Assembly (NCBI GenBank): GCA_022843955.1
Contig: JALHMQ010000016.1
Location: 1-64,000 of the forward strand
Source of the DNA: Burkholderiaceae bacterium
GTDB taxonomy: Bacteria > Pseudomonadota > Gammaproteobacteria > Burkholderiales > Burkholderiaceae_F
Length of the DNA stretch: 64,000 bases
Reading direction: 5' to 3'
Part shown: one piece after another, positions 44,674-58,428 of the stretch
Layout: each line of letters begins with the position of its first letter
How positions within the stretch are numbered: position 1 is the first letter of the stretch
The notes under the pieces: model-generated
Database searches by the model: none
What the model was told of the DNA's origin: nothing
The model's input: the letters and a program-made list of their open reading frames with translations, nothing else
Program-made: the position numbers and the translations under genes

Positions 44674-45420
44674 GTGGAACCACCCGCTCATCACCTCGCG
44701 GACCTGATCGAGCTGCATCGCGGCCTGCCGCGCGAAGGGCCGGGTGACGCCGCCTTCGCGCGCGAGCTGCTGCGCAGCCTGCCGCCGCTGCCGGCGCAAC
44801 CGCGCATCGCTGACCTCGGTTGCGGCAGCGGCGCCGGCGCGCTATTGCTGGCCGAGCACTTCCGCGTACCGGTGCGGGCGGTCGATACGGCGGCGGTCCT
44901 GCTCGATGAGCTGCGCGAACGGGCGGCGGCGCGCGGCTTGGCGCATCTGATCACGCCGGTGTTGGCCGACATGGGCGCGCTTGACTGGCCGCCCGCATCG
45001 CTCGACGTGCTGTGGTCGGAAGGTGCCGCCTACAGCCTGGGCTTCGAGCAGGCGCTGACACGCTGGCGGGCACTGCTGGCCGACGGCGGCGTCGCGGTGG
45101 TCTCCGAGATGACCTGGTTCACGGAGACCCCGCCCGCTGCGGCGCGCGACTTCTGGGCCACTGCCTATCCGACCCTGGGCACGGAGGCGCAAAACCTGCG
45201 CCGCGTGCAGCGCGCCGGCTTCAAGTTGATCGACATGCGCCGGCTGCCTGCGGCGTGCTGGTGGACCAGCTACTACGGACCGCTGCGCGAGCGCATCGCG
45301 CAGCTGGCGCCGGGCACGGTCGACCCGGCCGTGTTGCGCGAGACCGCCGAAGAGATAGCGCTGTTCGAGGCGCACAGCGACGCCTATGGCTACGTGTTCT
45401 ATGTCCTCGCGGCGGCTTGA
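44674..45420 (+). CDS. Class I SAM-dependent methyltransferase
   Basis: 248 aa from a GTG start. The SAM-binding motif I is IADLGCGSGAGALLLAE near residue 45, followed by VRAVDTAAVLLDEL and LDVLWSEGAAYSLGF. This resembles small-molecule methyltransferases of the UbiE/SmtA type. Substrate unknown. Probably co-transcribed with the two upstream membrane-protein genes. Confidence 0.85.
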   Translation: MEPPAHHLADLIELHRGLPREGPGDAAFARELLRSLPPLPAQPRIADLGCGSGAGALLLAEHFRVPVRAVDTAAVLLDELRERAAARGLAHLITPVLADMGALDWPPASLDVLWSEGAAYSLGFEQALTRWRALLADGGVAVVSEMTWFTETPPAAARDFWATAYPTLGTEAQNLRRVQRAGFKLIDMRRLPAACWWTSYYGPLRERIAQLAPGTVDPAVLRETAEEIALFEAHSDAYGYVFYVLAAA

Positions 45421-45523
45421 TCACGGCGACATGCAGCACGTCGTTGGATCGGTCCCTCCCATCGGCGACGTGCGCCGCCCCCGCTGGTCCGCTGCCGTTG
45501 ATGGAACCGAAGCCACCGCGCCG

Positions 45524-46534
45524 TCAGCCCGCCTCCCGCGCGCGCCGGCGCCCGACGCCGATCTGCGGTCCGCCGGGCGGCGCCCAGTCGACGCCGACGA
45601 GTTGCAGCAGCGCACGCGCGTTGTCGGGGGCGTGCAGCTTGTCGGTGTTGTCGAAGTAGCAGAACACGTCGCGCGGCGCGGCAGGCGGTGCGAGTTCGCT
45701 TGCGCGCTGGCCGCCTGTCGGTTTCTCGCCGGCCGCCCACGCGCGCACGCGCCCGGCCCACTGTGCGAGTTGCGCGTCGGTGTAGCGGCTCTGGTAGAGC
45801 TCGGTGGCGCCGTGCAGCCGCAGGTAGACGAAGTCGGCGGTGACGTCGAGCAGTTCGGGCCAGCGGCCGCCGGTGTCGGCCACCACCAGCGCCACGTGGT
45901 AGCGGCGCAGCAGCTCGATGAAGCGGGCGTCGATGAAGCTCGCATGGCGCACTTCGAGCGCGTGGCGCAGCGGGCGCACGGCGTCGATCGCCAGGCGCGA
46001 GCGGCCGTGCATGCGGGCGTCGCGCTTGCGGGCAATCGCGAGCGCCGCTGCGGTGTCCTGCGGCAGCGTCGCCAGGAAGTCCTCGATCAGCGCGGCGTCG
46101 AAGCGGAAGAACGGCGGCAACTGCCACAGCAGCGGGCCGAACTTCTCGCGCAGCTCGAACACGCCCGAGGCAAGGAAGTTGGCCATCGCCTGGCCCGCAT
46201 CGCGCAGGCGCAGCACGTGCGTGAGGTAGCGCGACGCCTTGACGCTGAACATGAAGTCCGGCGGCGTGGCGGCGTACCACGCGGCGTAGCTGGCCGGTGT
46301 CTGCAACGAGTAAAAAGAGCCGTTCAGTTCGATCGTCGGCAACCGGTGCGCGGCATAGGCGAGTTCATCGTCCTGCCGCAGGCCGGCAGGATAGAAGGCG
46401 CCGCGCCACGGTTCATACCGCCAGCCGCTGACGCCGACATGGATGCGGCCGGGGCGGCGCGGGTCGGCGGACGTGGCGGGCGCCGCAATTCGGTCTGAGC
46501 GAGGATCGGGGCGAGGGTCGGGGCGAGCGGCCAT
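45524..46534 (-). CDS. DUF72 family protein (YecE-like)
   Basis: 336 aa TIM-barrel-like protein. IHVGVSGWRYEPWRGAFYP, the LNGSFYSLQ block, FMFSVKASRYLTHVLRL and VFCYFDNTDKLHAPDNA are the standard DUF72 motifs. The first ~28 residues are an Arg/Pro/Asp-rich extension that may not be translated. Biochemical role unknown. Convergent with the methyltransferase gene. Confidence 0.92.
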   Translation of the reverse strand: MAARPDPRPDPRSDRIAAPATSADPRRPGRIHVGVSGWRYEPWRGAFYPAGLRQDDELAYAAHRLPTIELNGSFYSLQTPASYAAWYAATPPDFMFSVKASRYLTHVLRLRDAGQAMANFLASGVFELREKFGPLLWQLPPFFRFDAALIEDFLATLPQDTAAALAIARKRDARMHGRSRLAIDAVRPLRHALEVRHASFIDARFIELLRRYHVALVVADTGGRWPELLDVTADFVYLRLHGATELYQSRYTDAQLAQWAGRVRAWAAGEKPTGGQRASELAPPAAPRDVFCYFDNTDKLHAPDNARALLQLVGVDWAPPGGPQIGVGRRRAREAG

Positions 46535-46630
46535 GGGGGTCGGATGTCGCGGCGCTGCGCTGCATCAGCATCCGTCGTACCCGCGGGCGTAGGCTTGCTG
46601 CCGTCACTGGCCAGCGCAGGAAGAACGTTC

Positions 46631-46918
46631 ATGAGCCACAAGCACGAGCAACTGCTGCGCACGCTGTTCCACGATCCGGTCAGCGGCAACATCCACTGGC
46701 GCGAGATCGAATCGCTGCTGCATCACCTGGGCGCGCAGATCGAGCCGCTGTCGGGCGCGCGCATGCGCGTGAAGCTGAACCGGATGGAGGGCATCCTGCA
46801 CCGGCCGCACCACGGCAACACGCTCGATCGCAACAGCGTGCAGCACCTGCGCGAGTACCTTGGCCGGGCCGGCGTCACGCCGTCGGCGTACGAGGCGAAG
46901 AAGCACGAGCCGCAGTAA
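46631..46918 (+). CDS. HicA-like small protein
   Basis: 95 aa from the ATG at 46631. IHWREIESLLHHLGAQIEP, RMRVKLNRMEGILHRPHHG and a basic C-terminal helix fit the HicA double-stranded-RNA-binding-like toxin fold, including the candidate catalytic histidines. No HicB partner is adjacent in this window, so an active toxin-antitoxin module is not shown. It stands 68 bases before earP. Confidence 0.65.
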   Translation: MSHKHEQLLRTLFHDPVSGNIHWREIESLLHHLGAQIEPLSGARMRVKLNRMEGILHRPHHGNTLDRNSVQHLREYLGRAGVTPSAYEAKKHEPQ

Positions 46919-46986
46919 CCCGGGGATGAGCGGTCCGGGGCGCGCCCTACGGCGCGGCGCGTGGCCGCGGTCGCCATAATCGGCGC

Positions 46987-48072
46987 ATGCACTGGGATCT
47001 GTTCTGCCGCGTGGTCGACAACTTCGGCGACATCGGCGTCTGCTGGCGGCTCGCCGCCGACCTCGCCGCCCGGGGTGATCGGGTGCGGCTGTGGGCCGAC
47101 GATGCCAGCGCGCTCGCGTGGATCGCACCCGCTGGCGCGCCCGGGGTCGAGGTCATTGCCTGGCCCGACGACGACGACGCCGGCAGCGCACCGCACGAGG
47201 CGGTGATCGAGGCCTTTGGCTGCCATCTGCCGGCAGGCTTCGTGCAGCGGATGGCCGCGTGCCACCCGCCACCGGTGTGGATCAACCTCGAGTACCTGAG
47301 TGCCGAGGACTACGTCGAGCGCAATCACGGCCTGCGCTCGCCGCAGCTCACCGGCCCGGCACAGGGACTGGACAAGCACTTCTTCTATCCGGGCTTCACC
47401 GCGCGCACCGGCGGCTTGCTGCGCGAGCCCGACCTGCCCGCGCGCCAGCAGGCGTTCGATGCGCCCGCCTGGCGCCGCGCGCAGGGGATCGATCTTTCGC
47501 CCGGCGAGCGCAGCGTGAGTCTGTTCTGCTATGCCAATCCGGCGCTGCCGGCGCTGCTCGATGCGCTGGCTGGCGCGCCCACGCTGCTGCTGGTCACGCC
47601 GGGCATCGCCGCCCGCCAGGTGCAGGCGCTGCTGGGGCCGAACGCACGCCCGGGCAGCCTGCGCGCGCACTACCTGCCACCCCTGACCCAGCCCGACTAT
47701 GACCACCTGCTGTGGTCATGCGACCTGAACCTGGTGCGTGGCGAGGACTCGTTCGTGCGCGCGCAATGGGCCGGCAAACCGTTCCTGTGGCAGATCTATC
47801 CGCAGGACGATGGCGCCCACGCGCCCAAGCTGGCGGCGTTTCACGATCGCTGGCTGGCCGCAGCGCCACCGGCGTTGGCCGCCGCGGTGCGGGCCGCCAG
47901 CCTGGCCTGGAACGGGCTGGCGCCCGAGGTGGCGCGGCCCGCGGGGGGGGCCGGGCTCGTGCTGCCGCCGCTGGCCGACTGGCAGGCGCAGGCGAAGGCG
48001 TGGCGCAAGCAACTGGGGTCGCTCCCCGACCTCACCACGAACCTGCGGGCATTCGTTCGCGAAGGTCGGTAA
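46987..48072 (+). CDS. earP: EF-P arginine rhamnosyltransferase EarP
   Basis: 361 aa. EarP transfers rhamnose from dTDP-rhamnose to Arg32 of EF-P, activating it for polyproline translation. The N-terminal [20 protein letters not shown] carries the catalytic Asp region, and [19 protein letters not shown] is the C-terminal nucleotide-sugar site. It lies 131 bases upstream of efp, the usual partner. Length is typical. Confidence 0.95.
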   Translation: MHWDLFCRVVDNFGDIGVCWRLAADLAARGDRVRLWADDASALAWIAPAGAPGVEVIAWPDDDDAGSAPHEAVIEAFGCHLPAGFVQRMAACHPPPVWINLEYLSAEDYVERNHGLRSPQLTGPAQGLDKHFFYPGFTARTGGLLREPDLPARQQAFDAPAWRRAQGIDLSPGERSVSLFCYANPALPALLDALAGAPTLLLVTPGIAARQVQALLGPNARPGSLRAHYLPPLTQPDYDHLLWSCDLNLVRGEDSFVRAQWAGKPFLWQIYPQDDGAHAPKLAAFHDRWLAAAPPALAAAVRAASLAWNGLAPEVARPAGGAGLVLPPLADWQAQAKAWRKQLGSLPDLTTNLRAFVREGR

Positions 48073-48203
48073 AATCGCGGGCTTTGCGCCACCTGACCCA
48101 GTTTTTCGGCGGCGCCCCCATCCGCGTTGCGCGCCGACAGGTCACTGCGCGCGCCACCCCGTCCGCCCCGCGTCGGCGACGGCTTCACGCAAGAGAGTCA
48201 GTC

Positions 48204-48758
48204 ATGAAAATCGCCCAGGAAATCCGCCCCGGCAACGTCATCATGCACGGCAAGGATCCGATGATCGTGCAGCGCGCCGAATACAGCCGCGGCGGCCGCA
48301 ACTCCGCCACCGTGCGGATGAAATTGAAGAGCCTGCTCAGCAACTTCGGCACCGAAGTCGTGTTCAAGGCCGATGACAAGATGGACCAGGTGATCCTCGA
48401 CAAGAAGGACTGCACCTACTCGTACTTCGCCGATCCGATGTACTGCTTCATGGACAGCGACTACAACCAGTTCGAGGTCGAGGCCGAGAACATGGGTGAC
48501 GCGATCGCCTATCTTGAAGACAACATGCCGGTGTCGGTGGTGTTCTACGAAGGCCGCGCGATCTCGGTCGAAATGCCCACCACGGTGGTGCGCGAGATCG
48601 TGCAGACCGAACCTGCCGTCAAGGGCGACACCTCGGGCAAGGTGCTCAAGAGTGCCAAGACCGCGACCGGCCACGAGATCATGGTGCCGCTGTTCGTGCA
48701 GACCGGCGACAAGATCGAGATCGACAGCCGCACCAACGAGTACAAAAAGCGCGTCTGA
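48204..48758 (+). CDS. efp: Translation elongation factor P
   Basis: 184 aa, three beta domains. It enters stalled ribosomes at polyproline stretches. The loop SRGGRNS presents Arg32, matching EarP-type rhamnosylation rather than lysine modification. The start at 48204 has an AAGAGAG ribosome site. A strong terminator follows the stop by about 22 bases. Confidence 0.97.
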   Translation: MKIAQEIRPGNVIMHGKDPMIVQRAEYSRGGRNSATVRMKLKSLLSNFGTEVVFKADDKMDQVILDKKDCTYSYFADPMYCFMDSDYNQFEVEAENMGDAIAYLEDNMPVSVVFYEGRAISVEMPTTVVREIVQTEPAVKGDTSGKVLKSAKTATGHEIMVPLFVQTGDKIEIDSRTNEYKKRV

Positions 48759-48780
48759 TCGACGCGCGGCAGGGACTGCA

Positions 48781-48806
48781 AAGGGCGCCTTCGGGCGCCC
48801 TTTTTC
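48781..48806 (+). terminator. Rho-independent terminator after efp
   Basis: AAGGGCGCC and GGCGCCCTT pair around a TTCG tetraloop, followed by a T-rich tail. The stem runs 48781-48802. Confidence 0.9.
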
Positions 48807-48921
48807 TTTGCGCGTGGTGCGTGCGCCGGCACGGCGGCACAGCCAGCATGCACGCCGCCGGCGACGCGTTGACGGACCAGAACACGTCGCTGGCAGGCGA
48901 GCGCGCGCTGTCGCGACGCGC

Positions 48922-49395
48922 TCAATCAGCCAGCGCGCGGTCCAGATCGGCGCCCACCAGGCTCGCGGCGCGCCCGAAGCCGCCGACGATGCGCGCCGAA
49001 CGCGGCACGATGCGCACCAGCGAAAAGTCGCCGAGCGCGAACATCTGGGCAGCCTGCTCGAAGCGCTGCAGGTAGAGCGCGCGGCCGGCGTCGTAGGCGG
49101 GATCGTCGCGTTCGATGAACTGCGCCTCGCCGCTGAACGAGACGCGCGGCAGCGCCTGCGGCGAGGTGCGACCGTCGTCGCGCGCCGTCACCAGCAGGCT
49201 CACGCCCGGATGCGCCTGCATGTCGCGCGAGTGGGTGGCGAGCCCGCTGACGTGGATCAGCAGCGCGCCCTGCGCCGCGTCGTGCACGAAGGGCACCATC
49301 GACACCGCCGGCTCGCCCTTGTGCAGCGTGGCCAGCGCGGCGACGTTGATGTCGCGCAGCAGCGCGCGCAGCAGCAGGGCATTGTCGGGGTCCAT
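48922..49395 (-). CDS. Pyridoxamine 5'-phosphate oxidase-like (HugZ-type) protein
   Basis: 157 aa from the ATG at 49395; the frame is open upstream but runs into an 8-bp repeat. It has the split-barrel FMN-binding pattern: VAALATLHKGEPAVSMVPFV, GALLIHVSGLATHSRDM and GVSLLVTARDD. Members include haem-degrading HugZ and general flavin reductases. It lacks the C-terminal haem domain of full HugZ. Convergent with efp. Confidence 0.82.
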   Translation of the reverse strand: MDPDNALLLRALLRDINVAALATLHKGEPAVSMVPFVHDAAQGALLIHVSGLATHSRDMQAHPGVSLLVTARDDGRTSPQALPRVSFSGEAQFIERDDPAYDAGRALYLQRFEQAAQMFALGDFSLVRIVPRSARIVGGFGRAASLVGADLDRALAD

Positions 49396-49491
49396 GGGCA
49401 GCTTTGTCGTGGGGTCGGGAAGGTGATGGTGCACGGGTGGGGCGAATGAATGCAAGGCCGGGACGAACACGCGCGTGGGCGCATGGACTGT

Positions 49492-49545
49492 CCGCCCATC
49501 GGCCCATCGGCCCATCGGCCCATCCGCCCGTCGGCCCGTCGGCCG
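49492..49545. repeat. 8-bp tandem repeat (CGGCCCAT)n
   Basis: About 6.6 copies of an 8-bp unit, CGGCCCAT drifting to CGGCCCGT, lie between two divergent genes. Such an array could vary in length by slippage; 8 is not a multiple of 3. It lies upstream of both predicted starts. Confidence 0.75.
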
Positions 49546-49631
49546 GCGGCGGTCATCGATCGGCGCGGCGGTCGGCCCGCGGCGGCGGCGCGCTAGTCTG
49601 GCGCCCTTGCCACCGCCGATCGGAACGCTTC

Positions 49632-50258
49632 ATGGCCCTGCGATTGCTCCTGCCCGCCGCCTTGGCCCTGGTCGTCACGGACGCTGCCCATGGCGCACAG
49701 GAGCCCGCGCCCAAGGCGCAGGCGATGCGGGTCGATGGCATTCCCAGCGTGTTTCGCGACGCGGCCGGGCGCCCGACCGGCTGCGGCCTGCGGCTGTTTG
49801 CAGTGGAGGAGTTGCCGCCGCCGCGCGAGTTGTTTCGCACCGTCGACGTGTCGATTCTGTTCGGCGTGGAGAGCTTCACCCAAGGCGCGGCGCTGCTCAA
49901 GGGCTCGTCGTTCGAGGCGACGCGCGCCGGCATCCGCGACAACCTGCCCACCCGCTCGTTCGTGGTGACCGACGCCTGGGTGCAGCGGCCGGGCACTGCC
50001 CGCTCGAGCGCCCTGCCCGGCCGCGCACCGCCGCCCGGCAGCAACCCGACCTCGCACGCCTACCTCGCAGAAACACGACCACTGCTCGACGTGGCCGACG
50101 CTGCGCTGTCCGGCAAGCCGGTGCAGGTGGGCGTCGTGCGCGAAGGCCAGCCGCCGGTGCTGGTGGGCGGCGTGGTGACAATGCTGCCGGCAGCCAAGCA
50201 GGAGTTCGCCGTCTGCATGCGCGCGCTTACGCAGCGGGCGCAATCACCGGGGCAGTGA
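49632..50258 (+). CDS. Exported protein of unknown function
   Basis: 208 aa from the ATG at 49632. A Sec signal peptide ends near AHGAQ (residue 22). The mature part contains FRDAAGRPTGCGLRLFAVEE and later ALLKGSSFEATRAGIRDNLP; two cysteines may pair. No catalytic motif recognised. It is followed on the same strand by another unrecognised gene 236 bases on. Confidence 0.65.
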   Translation: MALRLLLPAALALVVTDAAHGAQEPAPKAQAMRVDGIPSVFRDAAGRPTGCGLRLFAVEELPPPRELFRTVDVSILFGVESFTQGAALLKGSSFEATRAGIRDNLPTRSFVVTDAWVQRPGTARSSALPGRAPPPGSNPTSHAYLAETRPLLDVADAALSGKPVQVGVVREGQPPVLVGGVVTMLPAAKQEFAVCMRALTQRAQSPGQ

Positions 50259-50494
50259 CGCTGCGCGGCCGCTGACGCGGCCGCCGTGCTATGTCCGGGC
50301 TGTGGCCGACATGCCACCGCGTCGGACCAAGAGTTGCACCGGACCTGATGCACCGAACCTGACGCAGGATCCTCGCTGAGGATCGGCGCGTTTGTGCGTC
50401 GACCGCGTCGCGCGTGTCGGGTTTTGCCGTCCGTTTCCGATTCTTCCGTTGCGCGCGCCATTGCGGCTGCCGCCCATCACGGAAGGAGCACACC

Positions 50495-52369
50495 ATGAGC
50501 CAGTCCAAAGATTGCGCCTGCACGCGCGAGGCGACGCCACGTTGCGCGATCGACATCCACATCAGCAGCGGCGGCGACGTCAATATCTACAACTGCGGCG
50601 CGCCGGGCGCGTCGACACCGCCCGCCCCGCCGCCACCGGCCGCCGACACCTGCCCGGCGCAGGCGGCCGGCGCCTGCGTGCCGCTGGCGCTGGGCGCCAA
50701 GCCCAAGCAGAGCCGGCGCCGCAAGATCGATCGCCTGCTCGCCGGCAACCGCGTGCCGAGCGCACTGGCGGCGTCGTTCTTCCACACCGCGCGCCGCTAT
50801 CTGGACGGCCGCAGCGCCGGCAATGCGCTGGAGACCGATGCCTTCGCCCGGCTCGACAGGCTGTCGCCGGCACTGCGCGGCGTGCTGCGCTGCTCGCTGG
50901 CATCGTTCGACTCATTACCGCGCAGCGACCTCGACCGCCTGGCCGACGCTGGCCTGCGCGCCGACCTGGCGCGACCGGTAGACGTGCCGACGCTGGCCTC
51001 TGCGCTCGGCGCCGAGCTGTTGCAACGCGCCGGCCTGCTGGCGTTTGGCGATCCGGCAGCGCTGGAGGCGGAGCGGCCCGGCCGGGTGCGCGTGTACGAC
51101 CCCGGCAATGCCGAAGACTTCACCTCGCAGGTCAACGTCTGCCGCGTCAACGGGCTGCGCACGGCTACCTACCAGCCGCCGCTGCCACTAGGTCAGTTCA
51201 CCCCGGCCGAGCTGCAGCAGCGCTGCGTGCCGACGATGCAGAACGGCCAGGCGGTGCAGAACTGCGCGGTGCAGGGCGAGCCCTGCCCGGGCTACACGAT
51301 CGACGCCACCTGCCTGCGCGTGCCGGAAGTGGAGGCGGGCTCCGCCGTGCTGCTGGAAGGCGTGAACTTCTTCGACGTCAACGCCCAGGTGCGCATCCTG
51401 GCGCGCGCGCCGGCCACCGGCGAGCAGCGTGTCGACGCGCACGTGGTGGGCGACACGCAGACGCCGCTGACCGAGGTCGTCGACGGCGAGACCCGCACGA
51501 TCCGCGACTGCCGCGTGCAGGACCGGCTGAGCTTCAAGGTGCCGGACGACCTCGCGCCCGGCTCGTACGAGATCGCGGTGGTGGTGCCCAACACCACCGG
51601 CATCGCGCGGCTGGGTACCGAGCTGATCTCCGCGCCGCAGTTCATCACCGTGGTGCCGCCGGCCACCGCGCGCTTCCAGATCGCCACCGAGCGCCTGCGA
51701 GCGCGCGCCGAGACCTCGCCGGCCTCGTTCGGCTCGGACGAAGTGGGACTGCGCTTCATCGCCATCCCGCTGCTGCCCGACGGCAACCCCGGCGCCTCGC
51801 AACTGGCGGATGCGCGCTTCGGCGACGTCGACAGCGGCGAGTCGCGCACCATGGAGCGCGTGCTGTTCACCCACGCGCAGCCGATCGCCGGCGTCGCCTT
51901 GTCGATCACCGGCTATGAGATCGACGGCGAGGACGAGTACGAGCAGCAGATCGAGGCGTTCTCCGAGGTGTTCATCGACGTCGTGCGCGCGCAGTGGGAC
52001 ATGGTGAAGGAGGCGATCGCCGCGCTCGGCGGCTACGCGATCCTCAAGGGGCTCGGGTTCAAGGTCTACATCGCACTGGCGATCGCCGCCGCGGTCACGC
52101 TGGCGATCGACTTCTTCTACTCGCTGTGGGCGCCGGCCGATTTGATCGTCGACGACGCCATCGGCCTGACTGCCGTCGATCTCGCCGCGCTGACCAGCCT
52201 CAACTTCCCGTTGCTGCCGGTGGCGGAGCGCAGCACCGAGCGCGACATCCGCATCGTCACGCACGCGCAGGAGAAGGGTGCCGCCACCTACCGCGAGACG
52301 CGCGAGTACATCAGCGAGGACGAAGGCAGCCGCTACGAGATCCGCTTCCGCTACAACCGGCTGGTCTAG
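50495..52369 (+). CDS. Large protein with TIG-like domain and C-terminal membrane segment, function unknown
   Basis: 624 aa from the ATG at 50495 with a GGAAGGAG ribosome site. The N-terminus has IDIHISSGGDVNIYNCG, a Pro-rich linker and a helical domain. Residues ~290-390 look like an Ig/TIG fold (AGSAVLLEGVNFFDVNAQVR then APGSYEIAVVVPNTTG). One transmembrane helix lies near 522-545, followed by ~80 C-terminal residues. No signal peptide at the start, so topology is unclear. Family not recognised. Confidence 0.65.
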   Translation: MSQSKDCACTREATPRCAIDIHISSGGDVNIYNCGAPGASTPPAPPPPAADTCPAQAAGACVPLALGAKPKQSRRRKIDRLLAGNRVPSALAASFFHTARRYLDGRSAGNALETDAFARLDRLSPALRGVLRCSLASFDSLPRSDLDRLADAGLRADLARPVDVPTLASALGAELLQRAGLLAFGDPAALEAERPGRVRVYDPGNAEDFTSQVNVCRVNGLRTATYQPPLPLGQFTPAELQQRCVPTMQNGQAVQNCAVQGEPCPGYTIDATCLRVPEVEAGSAVLLEGVNFFDVNAQVRILARAPATGEQRVDAHVVGDTQTPLTEVVDGETRTIRDCRVQDRLSFKVPDDLAPGSYEIAVVVPNTTGIARLGTELISAPQFITVVPPATARFQIATERLRARAETSPASFGSDEVGLRFIAIPLLPDGNPGASQLADARFGDVDSGESRTMERVLFTHAQPIAGVALSITGYEIDGEDEYEQQIEAFSEVFIDVVRAQWDMVKEAIAALGGYAILKGLGFKVYIALAIAAAVTLAIDFFYSLWAPADLIVDDAIGLTAVDLAALTSLNFPLLPVAERSTERDIRIVTHAQEKGAATYRETREYISEDEGSRYEIRFRYNRLV

Positions 52370-52458
52370 GGCGCGGCGGCGCGCTCATCGTGCTGCGCGC
52401 GCCGCCCGCTGCAGCGTGGCTTGCTGCGTGTCGCGCCGCGGAGTCGCTGCGCGGCTGG

Positions 52459-53301
52459 CTACGTGTCGCGCCGCAGCCGAAACGCGGCTTCCTCCAGCCG
52501 CGCATCGTCGATCTGCACCAGCACGCCGTCCAGGTCGACCGTGCCGGCCGGCGCCGTGTAGCTGCCGGTGAGGACCACGTCCGGCGTGAGCAGGCCGCGC
52601 TGGAAGAGATCCCAGATCTCGTGGCCGTAGTGCGTGGTCAACAGCTCCGGCGCAAAGCGGCCGAAGAAGTTGCGCAGGTTGGCGACATCGCGCAGCAGCA
52701 TGCGCTGCGCGTGGTTGTTGCCGGCGGCATCCACCGCCTGCGGCAGGTCGATGATCACCGGGCCGCTGTCGGCGAGCAGGATGTTGAACTCCGACAGGTC
52801 GCCGTGCACCACGCCGGCGTTGAGCATGCGGATCACCTCGACCAGCAGTTGCGCGTGCAGCGCCTGCGCCTGCTCGGCGGTGAACAGCACATCGTTCAGC
52901 CGCGGGGCGGCGTCACCGTGCTCGTCGGCCACCAGATCCATGATCAGCACGCCGTCGAGGAAGTTGTGCGGCTTGGGCACGCTCACACCGGCGGCGGCCA
53001 ACCGGTACAGCGCATCGACCTCCGCGTTCTGCCAGGTGGCCTCCTGCGCCTGGCGACCGAAGCGCGTGCCCTTGGCCATCGCGCGCGCCTGGCGCGTGTT
53101 CTTGACCTTGCGGTTCTCCGAGTAGTCCACCGCCTGCCGGAAGCTGCGCTTGCTCGCCTCCTTGTAGACCTTGGCGCAACGCGTGTGCGCGCCGCAGCGC
53201 ACGACGAACACCATCGCTTCCTTGCCGCTCATCAGCTGCCGCACCACGGTGTCGATCAGCCCTTCGTCGATCAGGCTTTGCAGCCGCTTGGGAGGTTTCA
53301 T
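52459..53301 (-). CDS. RIO-family atypical serine kinase
   Basis: 280 aa from the ATG at 53301. The P-loop region is SGKEAMVFVVRCG, the catalytic loop GVVHGDLSEFNILL and the metal-binding IIDLPQAVD, as in RIO1. In archaea and eukaryotes RIO kinases mature small ribosomal subunits; bacterial homologues are less studied. It reads leftward, divergent from the neighbour at 53387 with an 85-bp gap. Confidence 0.9.
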   Translation of the reverse strand: MKPPKRLQSLIDEGLIDTVVRQLMSGKEAMVFVVRCGAHTRCAKVYKEASKRSFRQAVDYSENRKVKNTRQARAMAKGTRFGRQAQEATWQNAEVDALYRLAAAGVSVPKPHNFLDGVLIMDLVADEHGDAAPRLNDVLFTAEQAQALHAQLLVEVIRMLNAGVVHGDLSEFNILLADSGPVIIDLPQAVDAAGNNHAQRMLLRDVANLRNFFGRFAPELLTTHYGHEIWDLFQRGLLTPDVVLTGSYTAPAGTVDLDGVLVQIDDARLEEAAFRLRRDT

Positions 53302-53386
53302 CGGGCCATTTTGCGCCACAGCGTCCGGGTGCCGTACTGTGCCAGCCAGAACGCGCCTCGTAGGCGGCGCACCCGGGAGAAACACG

Positions 53387-54205
53387 ATGGCCGACACCGA
53401 GGCGTTGCATCCACTGCGGCCGTTCCTGCGCAACTGGGTGTGGGAACACGGGCAGGTGGGCACGCGCTACCTGGATTGCGCGAGCGGCGAGCTGAGGTTC
53501 GACGACGGCCGCAAGGCGCGCTTCGCCGACGGCGAGGTGTTCCACGTGTCGCTCGCCGCGGAGGCCGACGAGGCCACCCACGGCGCCGGCCCGGTGATCC
53601 GCGACGGCGCGCTGGCGCGCTTTCTGCACGCTGCGCAAGGCGGGCGGCCCGACGACGCCGGCTCGCCCGCCGACATGCAGCGCGCGGTGCAGGATTGCCT
53701 CGACCTGGCGCTGGTGTGCGCCTATCAGCCGCAAGCGCGCGCGGCGCAGGCGCGCTTCGCGCAGGAGGCGCTGTTCGACCACGAGATCCGCGCCGAGGTG
53801 ATCGCCGAGATCCGCCGCAGCTACGTGGCGCTGCGCGAGCAGCTGGCGCTGTATGACTTCACCGTCTTCTATGGCCTGCCGACGCCGCTGTTGATCACCG
53901 AGACGCCGTTCATCGACTGGCGCGTGCGCGCCAAGCCGGCGCAGCCGTTCGTCTCGCTGCCGCTGGGCCCGTACTGCCTGCTGGTGGGCACGCCCTCCGG
54001 CAAGAAGAGCAAGGTGGGGCCGGTACTTTGGAAAACCGGCGTGACGCTCGGCCCGCTGAAGGACCACAACCGGCTGCTGGTCGAGAGCGCCAGCGCGTGG
54101 ATCGTGGCGACCACGGACGAGCAGCTGACGGCGGTGCAAGGGCGGTTCGCGCCGCCCGTGGCGGACGCCGCGGCGGCAAAGACCGCTGCGAGCGGTCGAC
54201 CTTAG
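53387..54205 (+). CDS. Hypothetical protein, DUF4238-free unknown
   Basis: 272 aa from the ATG at 53387. Not recognised. It begins with LHPLRPFLRNWVWEHGQVGT. The central part is helical (MQRAVQDCLDLALVCAYQPQ), and the C-terminal half contains FYGLPTPLLITETPFIDWR and LPLGPYCLLVGTPSGKKSKV, a pattern like proteins that guard against or measure a bound ligand. No signal peptide or membrane helix. Confidence 0.65.
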   Translation: MADTEALHPLRPFLRNWVWEHGQVGTRYLDCASGELRFDDGRKARFADGEVFHVSLAAEADEATHGAGPVIRDGALARFLHAAQGGRPDDAGSPADMQRAVQDCLDLALVCAYQPQARAAQARFAQEALFDHEIRAEVIAEIRRSYVALREQLALYDFTVFYGLPTPLLITETPFIDWRVRAKPAQPFVSLPLGPYCLLVGTPSGKKSKVGPVLWKTGVTLGPLKDHNRLLVESASAWIVATTDEQLTAVQGRFAPPVADAAAAKTAASGRP

Positions 54206-54373
54206 CCACGTCTGGCCGTGCAGCCCGTGCGCCGCGCGACTCGGAGACACGCACCAGTCGATTTGGCGACGCGCCTGACCGATGGGCCAAATCAGCGGGT
54301 CGAGCGGGGGTCGAGCTGCCGGTCTGCGCCAGGCGCAGTAGCTGGCGGATCACGTACAAGCAATTCTTTCCTC

Positions 54374-58148
<3,775 letters not shown>

Positions 58149-58379
58149 TTGTTTTTCTTCCTTCTCAATAGGACTAGTAGTTAATAGGCTTCGTCTAACG
58201 TGGGGACAACCGGGACTTCTGCTATCGGTTCAACCACTTGGATCGCGGCAAACACTGTGGGCAAGGTGGCTTGGCAGCACCGCACAGCCTGTGGAGCAAA
58301 TGCACAACTTCGCCCGAGCACCCGCATGGACCAGGACTTCGGCCCAGTTGTTCGCCTCGCTGCACAGGCTGTCCCGCCG

Positions 58380-58388
58380 TGATCCACA
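58380..58388 (+). promoter_or_regulatory. DnaA-box-like site between dnaA and dnaN
   Basis: TGATCCACA differs from the TTATCCACA consensus at one position. It lies in the 280-bp dnaA-dnaN gap, 41 bases after the dnaA stop, where an autoregulatory or accessory initiation site would be plausible. Confidence 0.35.
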
Positions 58389-58428
58389 GGTTGCACACAG
58401 GGTCTTCATGCGCCCGCTCAGCCCTCGA

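Noticed and set aside
46631-46918. Complete HicAB toxin-antitoxin module
   Set aside because: Only the HicA-like gene is present here; the HicB-like start at position 1-55 is 46 kb away and unlinked.
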